A stretch of 64,000 bases of DNA from Mycobacterium europaeum (GTDB lineage: Bacteria > Actinomycetota > Actinomycetes > Mycobacteriales > Mycobacteriaceae): the NCBI RefSeq assembly GCF_002102155.1, contig NZ_LQOU01000042.1, positions 53,835 through 117,834 of the forward strand, read 5' to 3'. The translations under genes and the position numbers were made by a program. The notes below the pieces were generated by a model that worked only from the letters and a program-made list of their open reading frames with translations, did no database searches and had not been told where the DNA came from. Below, piece after piece: positions 8,260 to 16,690 of this stretch. The stretch's first letter is position 1. Each line of letters opens with the position of its first letter.

Positions 8260-8552
8260 AGATCCGTTTGGACCGCACCGTTTGCGACGGCTTCGGAATC
8301 TGCGCGAAATACGCGCCCGGGTATTTCTCGCTGGACGACTGGGGCTACGCGTCCCTCATCGGCGACGGCACCGTGGCGGAGGCGGATCGCGACGCCGTCA
8401 TGCGCGCATTGATGGACTGCCCTGTACACGCCATCGCCGAGATCGGTGAGCGCACGTCCCCGTCCGCACACCCGCCCCTCGCCGACGCGGACGATCCGGC
8501 CGAGCGCCTCAAAACCGAGGAGAACGAGGCGGAGTGGGGATTCACCCGTTGA
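8256..8552 (+). CDS. single-cluster ferredoxin with C-terminal extension
   Basis: 98 residues from ATG 8256, overlapping the stop of the NuoF-like gene (ATGA). The cluster motif is CDGFGIC followed later by DCPVHAI, the C-x2-?-x2-C...CP pattern of mycobacterial P450 ferredoxins. The variable '?' residue is Phe here, against Asn, His and Ser in the other three ferredoxins of the window. It is about 30 residues longer than they are; the tail is acidic and Pro-rich (residues about 65-98). Coupling to the NuoF-like protein suggests it is its electron acceptor. Confidence 0.9.
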   Translation: MKIRLDRTVCDGFGICAKYAPGYFSLDDWGYASLIGDGTVAEADRDAVMRALMDCPVHAIAEIGERTSPSAHPPLADADDPAERLKTEENEAEWGFTR

Positions 8553-8684
8553 CCCGTCTTCGGTCGCGCTGATCACCGGGTGCGCTCTGTCGCCGCCCTT
8601 GAAAAAGTTCCTCCTGGTCAGGGCGGCATCGACGGAATAGGCTGACACCAGCCAAGGTCAGGATGGCCCCACTGGAGGCCCACC

Positions 8685-9011
8685 ATGAGGTGGTTCGTTC
8701 GTCGTCTGGCCGCCGCCCTCGCGGTCGCCTTCGTGGCGATGGCGGTCGCGGTGATCGCGACGCCGGCAATCAGCTCGGCGGAGTGCGACCAAAACATGTC
8801 GTTCAACCCGGCGACCCGCGAGTGCAAACCGCCGCCGGCACCGCCGTCGTGGTCGTGGTACACACCCCCGCCGCCATACGCCCCCTCGTTCGCCGGGCAG
8901 GACGTGCCGCCGCCTCCGCCACAACCATGGTGGACATCGGAGCCCCCGATGTGGAGTGTCGGCTTTCACCAGTGGGGCATCTACGTGGGCGGCGTGTGGG
9001 TGCCGCTGTGA
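8685..9011 (+). CDS. small secreted Pro/Trp-rich protein of unknown function
   Basis: 108 residues from ATG 8685, preceded by CTGGAGG. Residues 1-31 form a signal peptide: MRWFVRR, then a hydrophobic stretch ending AISSA. The mature part has two Cys (CDQNM and CKPPP), several Pro runs and many Trp, and ends GIYVGGVWVPL. Export by the Sec route is likely; no enzyme motif is visible. It stands alone between the ferredoxin and the DUF35-thiolase gene, with about 110-130 bases on each side. Confidence 0.75.
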   Translation: MRWFVRRLAAALAVAFVAMAVAVIATPAISSAECDQNMSFNPATRECKPPPAPPSWSWYTPPPPYAPSFAGQDVPPPPPQPWWTSEPPMWSVGFHQWGIYVGGVWVPL

Positions 9012-9049
9012 CGGGTGGCGAGCGTGCCTCGATCGCGCCGCGTGCGAGT

Positions 9050-9064
9050 GATAACGTAATTCTC
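9050..9064. promoter_or_regulatory. degenerate GAGAAT-N3-ATTCTC site C
   Basis: GATAAC-GTA-ATTCTC, 10 of 12 arm positions matching the exact palindromes elsewhere in the window. It lies 59 bases upstream of the DUF35-thiolase gene start at 9124. The right arm is perfect. Confidence 0.45.
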
Positions 9065-9123
9065 CGATTCGTATAACGGTCCTACCAGTTGCGCTGCAGG
9101 ACCGTTCGACGCGCGGAGGTGAC

Positions 9124-10779
9124 GTGCCAGCAGCACCGGGACGACCGTTGCCCCTGATCACCCAGGACAACGAATTCTTCTGGACCTCGGGCGCCGACGG
9201 CACGTTGCGGCTGCAGCAGTGCAATGGCTGCGAATCGCTGATCCACCCCCCGGCCCCGGTGTGCCGGTACTGCCGATCGCGCGATATGGGCGTGCGGCCG
9301 GTCTCCGGCAAGGCGACGCTCGCCGGCTTCACCGTGAACCACCGGTTCAGCGTGCCCGGCATGCCGGCGCCCTACGTGATCGCCCAGGTCGCCATCGCCG
9401 AGGACCCCCGGGTCCGGCTGACCACCAACATCGTGGACTGCGATCCCGACCGGCTCGAACTCGGCCAACAGGTGGAGGTCGTCTTCGAACCGGCCGAAGA
9501 CGTGTGGCTGCCGCTGTTTCGGCCGGCCGCGGATTCCGCGCGCGCACCCCTGCCGGCCGACGAGATCGCGCCCGAGCGGTTCGGCGAATACGTCCGCCCG
9601 ATGCTGACCACGGCGAAATTCGAGGACAAGGTCGCGCTGACCGGAATCGGCATGTCGCCCATCGGGCGCCGATTGATGCAACCGCCGCTGGCGCTGACCG
9701 TCCAGGCGTGCGAGGCGGCGATCGCCGACGCGGGGCTGACGTTCGCCGACATCGACGGCCTGTCAACGTATCCCGGCGGGGGCAACCTCGGAGGGTTCGG
9801 CGAGGGCGGCGTCACCTCGCTCGAGGCCGCCCTGGGCATCCGGCCGGTCTGGCACAACGGCGGGATCGAAACCTTCGGCCCGGGAGGATCGTTGATCGCC
9901 GCGATGCTCGCTGTCGCCGGCGGGCTGGCCCGTCACGTGCTGTGCTTCCGCACGTTGTGGGAAGCCACCTTCAACGAGCTGATGAAGCAGGGCAAGATCA
10001 GCGGATCGATGGGCCGGGCGCCTGGCTGGCTGATGCCGTTCGGCGCCACGTCGGCGGCCCACACGCTCGCCATGAACGCGCAGCGGCACTTTCACCGCTA
10101 CGGCACCACCAAGGAGACGCTCGGCTGGATCGCGTTGAACCAGCGGGCCAACGCCGAGCTGAACCCCACGGCGGTGTACCGAAGCCCGATGACGATGGAT
10201 GACTACCTCAACGCGCGGCCCATCACCACGCCCTTCGGCCTCTATGACTGCGACGTGCCCTGCGACGGCGCCATAGCGGTCGTCGTCTCCGCCGTCGACG
10301 CCGCCCGGGACCTCGCCAAGCCGCCGGTGCTGGTGGAGGCGGTGGGCACGCAGATCATCGAACGCATCGACTGGGACCAGAGCACGTTGACCCATGAGCC
10401 GCAGGTGCTGGGCCAGGCCGCGCACGTGTGGACACGTACCACGTTGCGCCCCAAGGATGTTGACATCGCCGAACTCTACGACGGTTTCACCATGAACTGC
10501 CTGTCATGGATCGAGGCCCTGGGCTTCTGCGGCATCGGCGAGGCCAGAGAGTTCCTGGACGGCGGCAAGAACATCGCCCGCGACGGCCAGCTGCCACTCA
10601 ACACGCACGGCGGCCAGCTCTCGCACGGCCGCACCCACGGCATGGGCCTGGTCCACGAGGCCGTCACCCAGCTGCGCGGCGAGGCCGGCGATCGCCAGGT
10701 CGCCGGCGCCCGCGTCGGCGTGGTCAGCAGCGGCGGCCTCACCCCCAGCGGCGTGCTGTTGTTGCGGGCGGACACATGA
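9124..10779 (+). CDS. DUF35 OB-fold / thiolase-like (Ltp-type) fusion protein
   Basis: 551 residues from GTG 9124. Residues 1-150 form a DUF35 module with a zinc-ribbon, CNGC-x10-CRYC, then an OB fold. From about residue 165 the protein is thiolase-like: NGGIETFGPGG where thiolases carry the nucleophilic Cys, YDGFTMNCLSW, and LNTHGGQLSHGRTHGMG. The missing Cys points to the SCP-x/Ltp aldolase group, which performs retro-aldol cleavage of CoA thioesters. In steroid side-chain loss such aldolases work with a separate DUF35 protein (ChsH2 with Ltp2); here both are one chain. The hydrolase gene overlaps its stop by 4 bases. Confidence 0.88.
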   Translation: MPAAPGRPLPLITQDNEFFWTSGADGTLRLQQCNGCESLIHPPAPVCRYCRSRDMGVRPVSGKATLAGFTVNHRFSVPGMPAPYVIAQVAIAEDPRVRLTTNIVDCDPDRLELGQQVEVVFEPAEDVWLPLFRPAADSARAPLPADEIAPERFGEYVRPMLTTAKFEDKVALTGIGMSPIGRRLMQPPLALTVQACEAAIADAGLTFADIDGLSTYPGGGNLGGFGEGGVTSLEAALGIRPVWHNGGIETFGPGGSLIAAMLAVAGGLARHVLCFRTLWEATFNELMKQGKISGSMGRAPGWLMPFGATSAAHTLAMNAQRHFHRYGTTKETLGWIALNQRANAELNPTAVYRSPMTMDDYLNARPITTPFGLYDCDVPCDGAIAVVVSAVDAARDLAKPPVLVEAVGTQIIERIDWDQSTLTHEPQVLGQAAHVWTRTTLRPKDVDIAELYDGFTMNCLSWIEALGFCGIGEAREFLDGGKNIARDGQLPLNTHGGQLSHGRTHGMGLVHEAVTQLRGEAGDRQVAGARVGVVSSGGLTPSGVLLLRADT

Positions 10780-11657
10780 GCGGCCCCGCGCCCCGCCCCC
10801 GGCTGGTGATCGTCGACGGCGTGCCGATGTCGGCGCTGATCGCCGAATCCCCCGAACCCACGGCCGTGATCGTCGCGATCCACGGCGGTGGCACCACCGC
10901 GATCTATTTCGATTGCCCGGGTCACCCGTCGCTGTCGATGCTGCGGACCGGCGCCGCGGCCGGATTCACCGTGGTCGCGCTCGACCGGCCCGGCTACGGC
11001 AGCTCCGCCCCCTATCCGGAGGCGATGGCGCTGCCCGAGCAACGGGTCAACCTCGCCTACGGCGCGGTGGACCGCATCCTCGGTGATCGGGCTCGCGGCG
11101 CGGGGCTGTTCCTGATGGGGCATTCCGGCGGATGCGAACTCGTGATGCGGATGGGCGCCGACGAGCGCGGCGCCGATCTGCTGGGAATCGAACTGGCCGG
11201 CACCGGTCGGCACTACCACCCCGCGGCCAAGGAAATACTCAAAACAGCGACCCGCGAACGACGCCCGTCGGGCATGCGCGACCTGCTATGGAGCCCGGAG
11301 CACCTGTACCCGCCCGAGGTCCTCGGCGGCGCGACGGTGTCCCCGTCCGCGCCGTCCTATGAGGACCAAATGGTGTCGGACTGGGCACGCCAGACTTTCC
11401 CAACGCTTGCCCCGGCTGTCCGGGTGCCCGTGCACTTCAGCATCGCCGAACACGAAAAAGTCTGGCAGGCCGATGATTCGGCGGTGCAGCAGATTACCGC
11501 GATGTTCTCCGCTGCGCCGCGGTTCACCGTGCATCGGCAGTCCGGCGCGGGGCACAACATCAGCCTCGGCCACACCGCCGCGGATTATCACGCGGAGGTC
11601 CTTGGGTTCGTCGATGAATGCGTGACGTCATCAAGCTCGGAAGAGGCCACCGGATGA
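10776..11657 (+). CDS. alpha/beta hydrolase
   Basis: 293 residues from ATG 10776, overlapping the previous stop as ATGA. The HGGG oxyanion motif (AIHGGGTT) is near residue 30 and the nucleophile elbow LMGHSGGCEL near residue 113. A His near the C-terminus (GAGHNISLGH) fits the triad. Likely an esterase or thioesterase acting after the aldolase encoded upstream. It is translationally coupled on both sides (the next gene overlaps by 4 bases). Confidence 0.85.
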   Translation: MSGPAPRPRLVIVDGVPMSALIAESPEPTAVIVAIHGGGTTAIYFDCPGHPSLSMLRTGAAAGFTVVALDRPGYGSSAPYPEAMALPEQRVNLAYGAVDRILGDRARGAGLFLMGHSGGCELVMRMGADERGADLLGIELAGTGRHYHPAAKEILKTATRERRPSGMRDLLWSPEHLYPPEVLGGATVSPSAPSYEDQMVSDWARQTFPTLAPAVRVPVHFSIAEHEKVWQADDSAVQQITAMFSAAPRFTVHRQSGAGHNISLGHTAADYHAEVLGFVDECVTSSSSEEATG

Positions 11658-12469
11658 GAGTCGGATTCATCGGTCTGGGCAGCCAGGGCGGCCCCATGGC
11701 GCGGCGGATCATCGAGGCCGGCTACGAGACGACACTGTGGGCGCGCAGGCCCGCAACCCTCGAGCCGTTCGCCGACACCACGGCCAAGGTTGCCGAGTCA
11801 CCGGCCGAACTCGCCGCGGCCAGCGACCTGGTCTGCCTGTGCGTCGTGGGCGACGCCGACATCGACGAGATCGCGGGCGGTGAGCGCGGGCTGCTGGCGG
11901 CGATGCAGCCGGGCGGTGTGATCGCGGTGCACAGCACCGTGCACCCCAACACCTGCCGGATGCTGGCGAACAGGGCTGCGGCCAAAGGCATCTCGATCAT
12001 CGACGCACCCGTGAGCGGCGGCGGACCGGCGGCCTCCGAGGGGCGGCTGTTGGTGATGGTCGGCGGCGACGCCGACGTCGTCGAGCGGTGCCGCCCCGTC
12101 TTTGCCACCTATGCCGATCCGATCGTCCACCTCGGGGAGCTCGGTTCCGGTCAAACCACCAAGCTGCTCAACAACCTGCTGTTCACCGCCCACCTGGCCA
12201 CCGCCGCCACCGCGCTCTCGCTGGCCGGCGCCCTCGGTGTCGACCCGGACCGCCTCACCGAAGTCGTGTCTCGCAGCAGCGGGAACAGCTTCGCCCTCAA
12301 CGCCCTTGGCGGGATCGGCGGATTGGAACGGCTCGCCGGCGTGGCCGGGACGCTGCTGCAAAAGGACGTTCGCCTGGTGGTCGACCTGGCCGAACGGGCC
12401 GGGGCGAGCGGGGGAATGGTGCTGGACGCGGCCGACGCCGCGCTGGACATGATGGGCACTTCCCGATGA
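11654..12469 (+). CDS. 3-hydroxyisobutyrate dehydrogenase family protein
   Basis: 271 residues from ATG 11654 (MRVGFIGLGSQGGPMA), overlapping the previous stop. The Rossmann motif GLGSQG, substrate motif DAPVSGGG and lysine segment TTKLLNN are all present, so it should be an active NAD(P)-dependent beta-hydroxyacid dehydrogenase. A paralogue follows 7 bases later, so the pair may act on different stereoisomers or as a heteromer; both are guesses. Confidence 0.88.
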   Translation: MRVGFIGLGSQGGPMARRIIEAGYETTLWARRPATLEPFADTTAKVAESPAELAAASDLVCLCVVGDADIDEIAGGERGLLAAMQPGGVIAVHSTVHPNTCRMLANRAAAKGISIIDAPVSGGGPAASEGRLLVMVGGDADVVERCRPVFATYADPIVHLGELGSGQTTKLLNNLLFTAHLATAATALSLAGALGVDPDRLTEVVSRSSGNSFALNALGGIGGLERLAGVAGTLLQKDVRLVVDLAERAGASGGMVLDAADAALDMMGTSR

Positions 12470-12476
12470 AGGCCCA

Positions 12477-13277
12477 GTGAGAATCGGGTTCGTCGGTGCC
12501 GGACGGATGGGCCGACCCATGGTGGCCCGTCTGATCGAGGCCCGGCATGACGTCCTGACCCTGGGCCGGACGTCGGAAAAGCGAAGCGATCTCGAGCGGC
12601 TCGGCGCGCGTGCCGTCCACGACGTCGCCCAGGCCGGTGCCCGGGCCGACATCGTGGTGCTCTGCGTGTTCACCGACCAGCAGGTGCGAGAGGTATGCCT
12701 GGACGGCGGGTTGCTGTCCGCCATGCCGCAAGGTTCGGCGCTGGTGGTGCACACCACCGCCAGCCCGAAGACGATCGACGACCTCGCCGCACGCGCCGAC
12801 GGAGTCGACGTCGTCGACGCCGCGGTCAGCGGGGGCCCGCACGACATCGCGGCCGGCCGGCTCACGCTGTTCGTGGGGGGAGCCGACGACGCGGTGGCGC
12901 GCGTGCGGCCCGTGCTGGACTGCTACGGCGACCCGGTTTTGCACGTCGGCGCGCGTGGCTGCGGACAAATCGTGAAACTGGTGAACAACGCCCTCTTCGC
13001 GGGGCAAATCGGGCTGCTCGCACACGCCATGCGATGGGGTGAGCGGCTCGGCGTGCCGGAACCGACGTTGCTGACCGCGTTGACACAGGGCAGCTCGACC
13101 AGCCGCGTCCTCGACCTGGCGGCGGCGGCAGGTTCCGTCGCCTCGTTCCTCGAGGTGGCCGGCGAATTCGTGCGCAAGGACGTGGCCGTCGTGCGCAGCA
13201 TCAGCGCGGAACTCGGCGGTGACCTGGGCACCCTCGACGACGTCATGAAGTCCGTCGACGTCGCGAAGAGGGCTTGA
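12477..13277 (+). CDS. 3-hydroxyisobutyrate dehydrogenase family protein, second tandem copy
   Basis: 266 residues from GTG 12477 (VRIGFVGAGRMGRPM). Motifs: GAGRMG, DAAVSGGP and IVKLVNN, with the catalytic Lys kept. GR after the first glycines and an Arg-rich loop (LGRTSEKRSD) may favour NADP. It is the last gene of the DUF35-thiolase operon; an inverted repeat follows before the P450 gene. Confidence 0.87.
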   Translation: MRIGFVGAGRMGRPMVARLIEARHDVLTLGRTSEKRSDLERLGARAVHDVAQAGARADIVVLCVFTDQQVREVCLDGGLLSAMPQGSALVVHTTASPKTIDDLAARADGVDVVDAAVSGGPHDIAAGRLTLFVGGADDAVARVRPVLDCYGDPVLHVGARGCGQIVKLVNNALFAGQIGLLAHAMRWGERLGVPEPTLLTALTQGSSTSRVLDLAAAAGSVASFLEVAGEFVRKDVAVVRSISAELGGDLGTLDDVMKSVDVAKRA

Positions 13278-13325
13278 GAACTTGGCGTTTCGGTCTTTCC
13301 GGTTCGTCACGAAGGTATTACCGTT

Positions 13326-13357
13326 ACCGTTACAGTCAGCGACTCCGCTGTAACGGT
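13326..13357. promoter_or_regulatory. 10-bp inverted repeat upstream of P450 gene
   Basis: ACCGTTACAG at 13326-13335 and its exact complement CTGTAACGGT at 13348-13357, with 12 bases between. The left arm is preceded by another TTACCG unit. It lies 33 bases before the P450 start and has no following T tract, so an operator is more likely than a terminator. Confidence 0.5.
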
Positions 13358-13390
13358 TGCAGCCCGCCCTCGCCGCTGAGGAGGATTTCA

Positions 13391-14596
13391 GTGACAAAAC
13401 CGAAGGTCGTCTTCGATCCGTACTCCGAGGACTACTTCAACAACCCGTTCGACATCTATCGACGGATGCGCGAGGAAGCGCCGCTGTATTACGACGAAAA
13501 AGAGGACTTCTACGCGCTGACCCGCCACGAGGACGTCGCGGCCGCGTTCAAGGACTTCGAGACCTACTCCTCGGCGCGCGGCTGCGACCTGGCGATGGTG
13601 CGCCGGGGCGTGTCCCCCGAGCAGAAGTCGATCATCTTCATGGATCCGCCCGAGCACCGCCACATGCGCAGCCTGCTCAACAAGGCGTTCACTCCCCGGG
13701 CGATCCAATCGCAGCGCGAGACGATCATCGAGGTGATCGACAAGTACCTCGGTGCCGCCGACCCCGGCAACTTCGACGTCGTGCAGGACTTCTCCGGGCC
13801 GTTCCCGGTCGAGGTGATCACCCGGATGGCCGGCGTGCCGGAGGAGTACCGGCAGCAGGTCCGCCACTGGATCGACACCAGCCTGTCCCATGAACCGGGA
13901 CAGATCGAGATCAGCGAAGCCGGCATGCAGGCCAACATCGACACCGCGATGTACTACTTCGGCCTGGTCCAGGAGCGCCGCGCGGAGCCGCAGGACGACA
14001 TGATCAGCAGGCTGATCGCGGCGGAGATCCCCGGCGAGAACGGTGAGATGCGCAAGCTCGATGACATCGAGATCACCGGCTTCGCGACGCTTTTGGGCGG
14101 GGCGGGCGCCGAGACCGTCACCAAGCTGCTCGGCAACGCGGCGGTGATCTTCGCGCGCCACCCCGACCAGTGGCAGAAACTGCAGGAGGACCGCGACAAG
14201 ATTCCCGGGGCGGTGGAAGAGCTCCTGCGCTTCGAGGGGCCGGTGCAGTACAACGTGCGCTACACCCTGAAAGAGGCACACGTCAGCGGCGGCGTGATTC
14301 CCGCCGGCAAGCCGGTGTTCCTGTGCGGCGCCGCGGCGAACCGCGACCCGGAGGCCTTCACCGACGCCGACACCTTCGACATCGAGCGCGACCAGACCGA
14401 GGCGCAACACCTCGGCCTGGGGTACGGGATCCACAGTTGCCTGGGCGCGGCGCTGGCCCGCCTGGAAAGCAGGATCGCGCTCGAGAGGCTCCTCGATTTC
14501 ATGCCGCGCTACGAGGTGGACTGGGCGGGCTGCACACGGGTGAACATGCAAAACGTCGCGGGCTGGAAGAACGTGCCCGTCAAGATACTTCGGTAA
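13391..14596 (+). CDS. cytochrome P450
   Basis: 401 residues from GTG 13391, preceded by GAGGAGG; an upstream in-frame start at 13274 adds unlikely sequence. The I-helix motif is GGAGAETVTK, the ExxR helix EELLRFEG, and the haem-binding loop GYGIHSCLGAALARLE places the Cys ligand near residue 350. Soluble bacterial class, monooxygenase activity needing ferredoxin. The ferredoxin gene begins 12 bases downstream. Subfamily and substrate not identified. Confidence 0.93.
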   Translation: MTKPKVVFDPYSEDYFNNPFDIYRRMREEAPLYYDEKEDFYALTRHEDVAAAFKDFETYSSARGCDLAMVRRGVSPEQKSIIFMDPPEHRHMRSLLNKAFTPRAIQSQRETIIEVIDKYLGAADPGNFDVVQDFSGPFPVEVITRMAGVPEEYRQQVRHWIDTSLSHEPGQIEISEAGMQANIDTAMYYFGLVQERRAEPQDDMISRLIAAEIPGENGEMRKLDDIEITGFATLLGGAGAETVTKLLGNAAVIFARHPDQWQKLQEDRDKIPGAVEELLRFEGPVQYNVRYTLKEAHVSGGVIPAGKPVFLCGAAANRDPEAFTDADTFDIERDQTEAQHLGLGYGIHSCLGAALARLESRIALERLLDFMPRYEVDWAGCTRVNMQNVAGWKNVPVKILR

Positions 14597-14608
14597 AGGG
14601 GGTCACGG

Positions 14609-14809
14609 ATGACCAAGAAGATCGAAGTCGACTGGGGACTCTGCGAGAGCAACGGCGTCTGTATGGGCATCAACCCGGAGATTTTTCTGCTCGGCGACGA
14701 CGACATGCTGACCGTGCTGCAGGAAGAAGTCACCCCGGAGAACGAGGCGGACGTGCGCGAGGCCGTTCGCCAGTGCCCCCGGCAGGCCATCTCGATCGTG
14801 GGCGAGTAG
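14609..14809 (+). CDS. single-cluster ferredoxin, P450 partner
   Basis: 66 residues. The motif is CESNGVC then QCPRQAI, with Asn as the variable residue of C-x2-?-x2-C...CP. The size and position directly after the P450 make it the natural electron donor. It should carry a 3Fe-4S cluster if Asn does not ligate, or 4Fe-4S if it does. It is convergent with the gene at 14813. Confidence 0.92.
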   Translation: MTKKIEVDWGLCESNGVCMGINPEIFLLGDDDMLTVLQEEVTPENEADVREAVRQCPRQAISIVGE

Positions 14810-14812
14810 CGA

Positions 14813-15097
14813 TCAGAATCCGGAGACGATGACGGCGTTGCAGTCGGCCGCGGCCTGCCGCAGCTTCGCCGCCTTTTGATAGGCCTCGGACTCGTACCAC
14901 GCACGGGCCGCGTCCACCGATTCGAATTCCAGCACGACGGTCTGGTCGCCGTGCCAGGCGCCCTCGATCACTTTCGGAGCAGTGTCAACCGCCAGGATGG
15001 TGGCACCGGCCATCGCCGAACCGGCAGCCTGGGCATAGGCTTTCATGCCCTCCGGATCCTTGATGGCCTCGGTGAGGATGACGTACCCTTTCGCCAC
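14813..15097 (-). CDS. DUF1330-like small protein
   Basis: 94 residues from GTG 15097. MAKGYVILTEAIKDPEGMKAY resembles the DUF1330 ferredoxin-like alpha/beta fold, with VVLEFESVDAARAWYESEAYQ as the second typical segment. Function unknown; such proteins are sometimes found with oxidative catabolic genes. It is the last gene of the minus-strand P450/ferredoxin operon, 19 bases after the ferredoxin. Confidence 0.85.
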   Translation of the reverse strand: MAKGYVILTEAIKDPEGMKAYAQAAGSAMAGATILAVDTAPKVIEGAWHGDQTVVLEFESVDAARAWYESEAYQKAAKLRQAAADCNAVIVSGF

Positions 15098-15116
15098 TGA
15101 ATCTCCTTAACTCCGA

Positions 15117-15305
15117 TCAGATCTTGCTGATGGCCTGCTCGGGACAGCACTCGATGGCCTCTTGAGTGGCGGCCTCGAATTCCGTTGGGACGTCGGACGT
15201 TATCGCCTCCGCGTAACCGTCGTCGGTGAGGGTGAACACCTCCGGGCACAGCGTGGTGCAGACGCCATGGCCGCGGCAGCGCTGGTCGTCGACTGTGACT
15301 TTCAT
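15117..15305 (-). CDS. single-cluster ferredoxin, P450 partner
   Basis: 62 residues from ATG 15305, overlapping the P450 stop by 4 bases. The motif is CRGHGVC with His as the variable residue, then CCPEQAI. There is an extra Cys right after the second ligand (CTTLC). Translational coupling to the P450 makes it the cognate electron carrier. Confidence 0.93.
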   Translation of the reverse strand: MKVTVDDQRCRGHGVCTTLCPEVFTLTDDGYAEAITSDVPTEFEAATQEAIECCPEQAISKI

Positions 15306-16573
15306 GCCGGGGTGAACTCCAGGTGCAGTTCCGTCAATCCGCGCAGGATGTAGGTCGGAACGTATTGGTAGCGGCGGTGGTTCGCGGGGCCGTGCAGGTG
15401 CTCGTCGATCCTGATGTCCGACGTCCTGTCGAGTAGGCGCTCGATCGCCACCCGCGTTTCGGCGCGCGCCAGCGGCGCTCCCGGGCAGCTGTGGATACCG
15501 CGCCCGAACGAGATGTGCTGACGGGCGTTCTTGCGGGCCGGGTCGAAGGTGGCCGGGTCGTCGAACCGGCGCGGGTCACGGTTGGCGGCCGCCTGCACGA
15601 CCATCACGGTGGTTCCCGCCGGCAGGTCGACGCCACCGACATTGACGGGCACCCGATTCAAGCGGAAGTCACCCTTGACCGGGCTCTCGTGCCGCAACGA
15701 CTCCTCGATGAAATTGGGGATCAGGCTGCGGTCCTTGCGCAACTGCGCCTGGATGTCGGGTCGCTCCCCGAGCGTCTGCAATGCCGCCCCCAGGAGCCGC
15801 ACGGTGGTCTCCTGCCCCGCGGAGAAGACGTTGCTGGCGACGCGGGCCACGTCTTCGACCTCGGGGGTCGAGCCGTCGGGATACGTGGCGGTGGCCAGGC
15901 CGGTCAGCACGTCGTCGCGAGGGTCGCGCCTGCGGTCGGAGACGTAGTCGGAGAACAGCCCGTAGAGGAACTCCAGCGGGCTGTGCGCGAGCGAGCCCTT
16001 GGTTCCCCCGACGCCGCCACCCGAGTGGTCGCGGATGCCCTTGACGAACTTGTCCCGATCTTCCTCGGGCACGCCGAGCAGGTCGGCGATGACGAGCAGC
16101 GTGAACGGGCCGGCAAAGCCCTTGATGAACTCGCCACGGCCGGGCGCCAGGAAGGTGTCGAGCGCCTGATCGGCGAGCACCCACATGGCGTCCTCGTTCT
16201 CCTTGAGACGCTTCGGGGTGATGAGCCGCATCAGCAGCGAGCGGTGGTTGGTGTGGGTCGGCGGATCGAGCGTCGGCAGTTGGTCGCTGAACGGCAATTC
16301 GTCGCGGTGCTCTTCGATCAACCCGGTGATGTCGTCACCTTCCAGCGGCACCGGAAAGCCGGGAAAGGGGCCGGTCACCGAGATGCACGAGGACCACGTG
16401 TCGGCGTCGTTGAGCACCGCGCACGCCTCGTCCCAGCCGGTGATCATCGTGACGTTGTGATGGGGTTCCCGCGTGACGGGGCAGCGCTGGCGCAGCGCCT
16501 CGTAGTAGGGGTACGGGTCGCCGATGAGCTCGCCGCCGCGGAAGAAGTCCAACTCGGAGAATTCGTTCGCCAT
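15302..16573 (-). CDS. cytochrome P450
   Basis: 423 residues from ATG 16573 with GGAGCGGGAG just upstream. I-helix SAGQETTVRL, ExxR helix EESLRHES, haem loop FGRGIHSCPGAPLARAE (Cys near residue 363). Operon order is P450, ferredoxin, DUF1330 protein. A degenerate GAGAAT-type palindrome lies 27 bases upstream. It is on the opposite strand to the P450 at 13391, the two units converging at 14810. Substrate unknown. Confidence 0.93.
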   Translation of the reverse strand: MANEFSELDFFRGGELIGDPYPYYEALRQRCPVTREPHHNVTMITGWDEACAVLNDADTWSSCISVTGPFPGFPVPLEGDDITGLIEEHRDELPFSDQLPTLDPPTHTNHRSLLMRLITPKRLKENEDAMWVLADQALDTFLAPGRGEFIKGFAGPFTLLVIADLLGVPEEDRDKFVKGIRDHSGGGVGGTKGSLAHSPLEFLYGLFSDYVSDRRRDPRDDVLTGLATATYPDGSTPEVEDVARVASNVFSAGQETTVRLLGAALQTLGERPDIQAQLRKDRSLIPNFIEESLRHESPVKGDFRLNRVPVNVGGVDLPAGTTVMVVQAAANRDPRRFDDPATFDPARKNARQHISFGRGIHSCPGAPLARAETRVAIERLLDRTSDIRIDEHLHGPANHRRYQYVPTYILRGLTELHLEFTPA

Positions 16574-16599
16574 CTCCCGCTCCTCGAATCTCGGCTAGT

Positions 16600-16614
16600 G
16601 AGAACGCGCCTCTC
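16600..16614. promoter_or_regulatory. weak GAGAAT-N3-ATTCTC site D
   Basis: On the minus strand it reads GAGAGG-CGC-GTTCTC, 9 of 12 arm positions. It is 27 bases before the P450 start at 16573. Alone it would not be convincing; it is listed because exact copies occur elsewhere in the window. Confidence 0.25.
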
Positions 16615-16690
16615 GGATATGAGTATTACATTTCCATAAGGCATGCCGGTCGTCAACGAGGGGCCCGGCCCTGGGCGGCCGGTGCACGGC

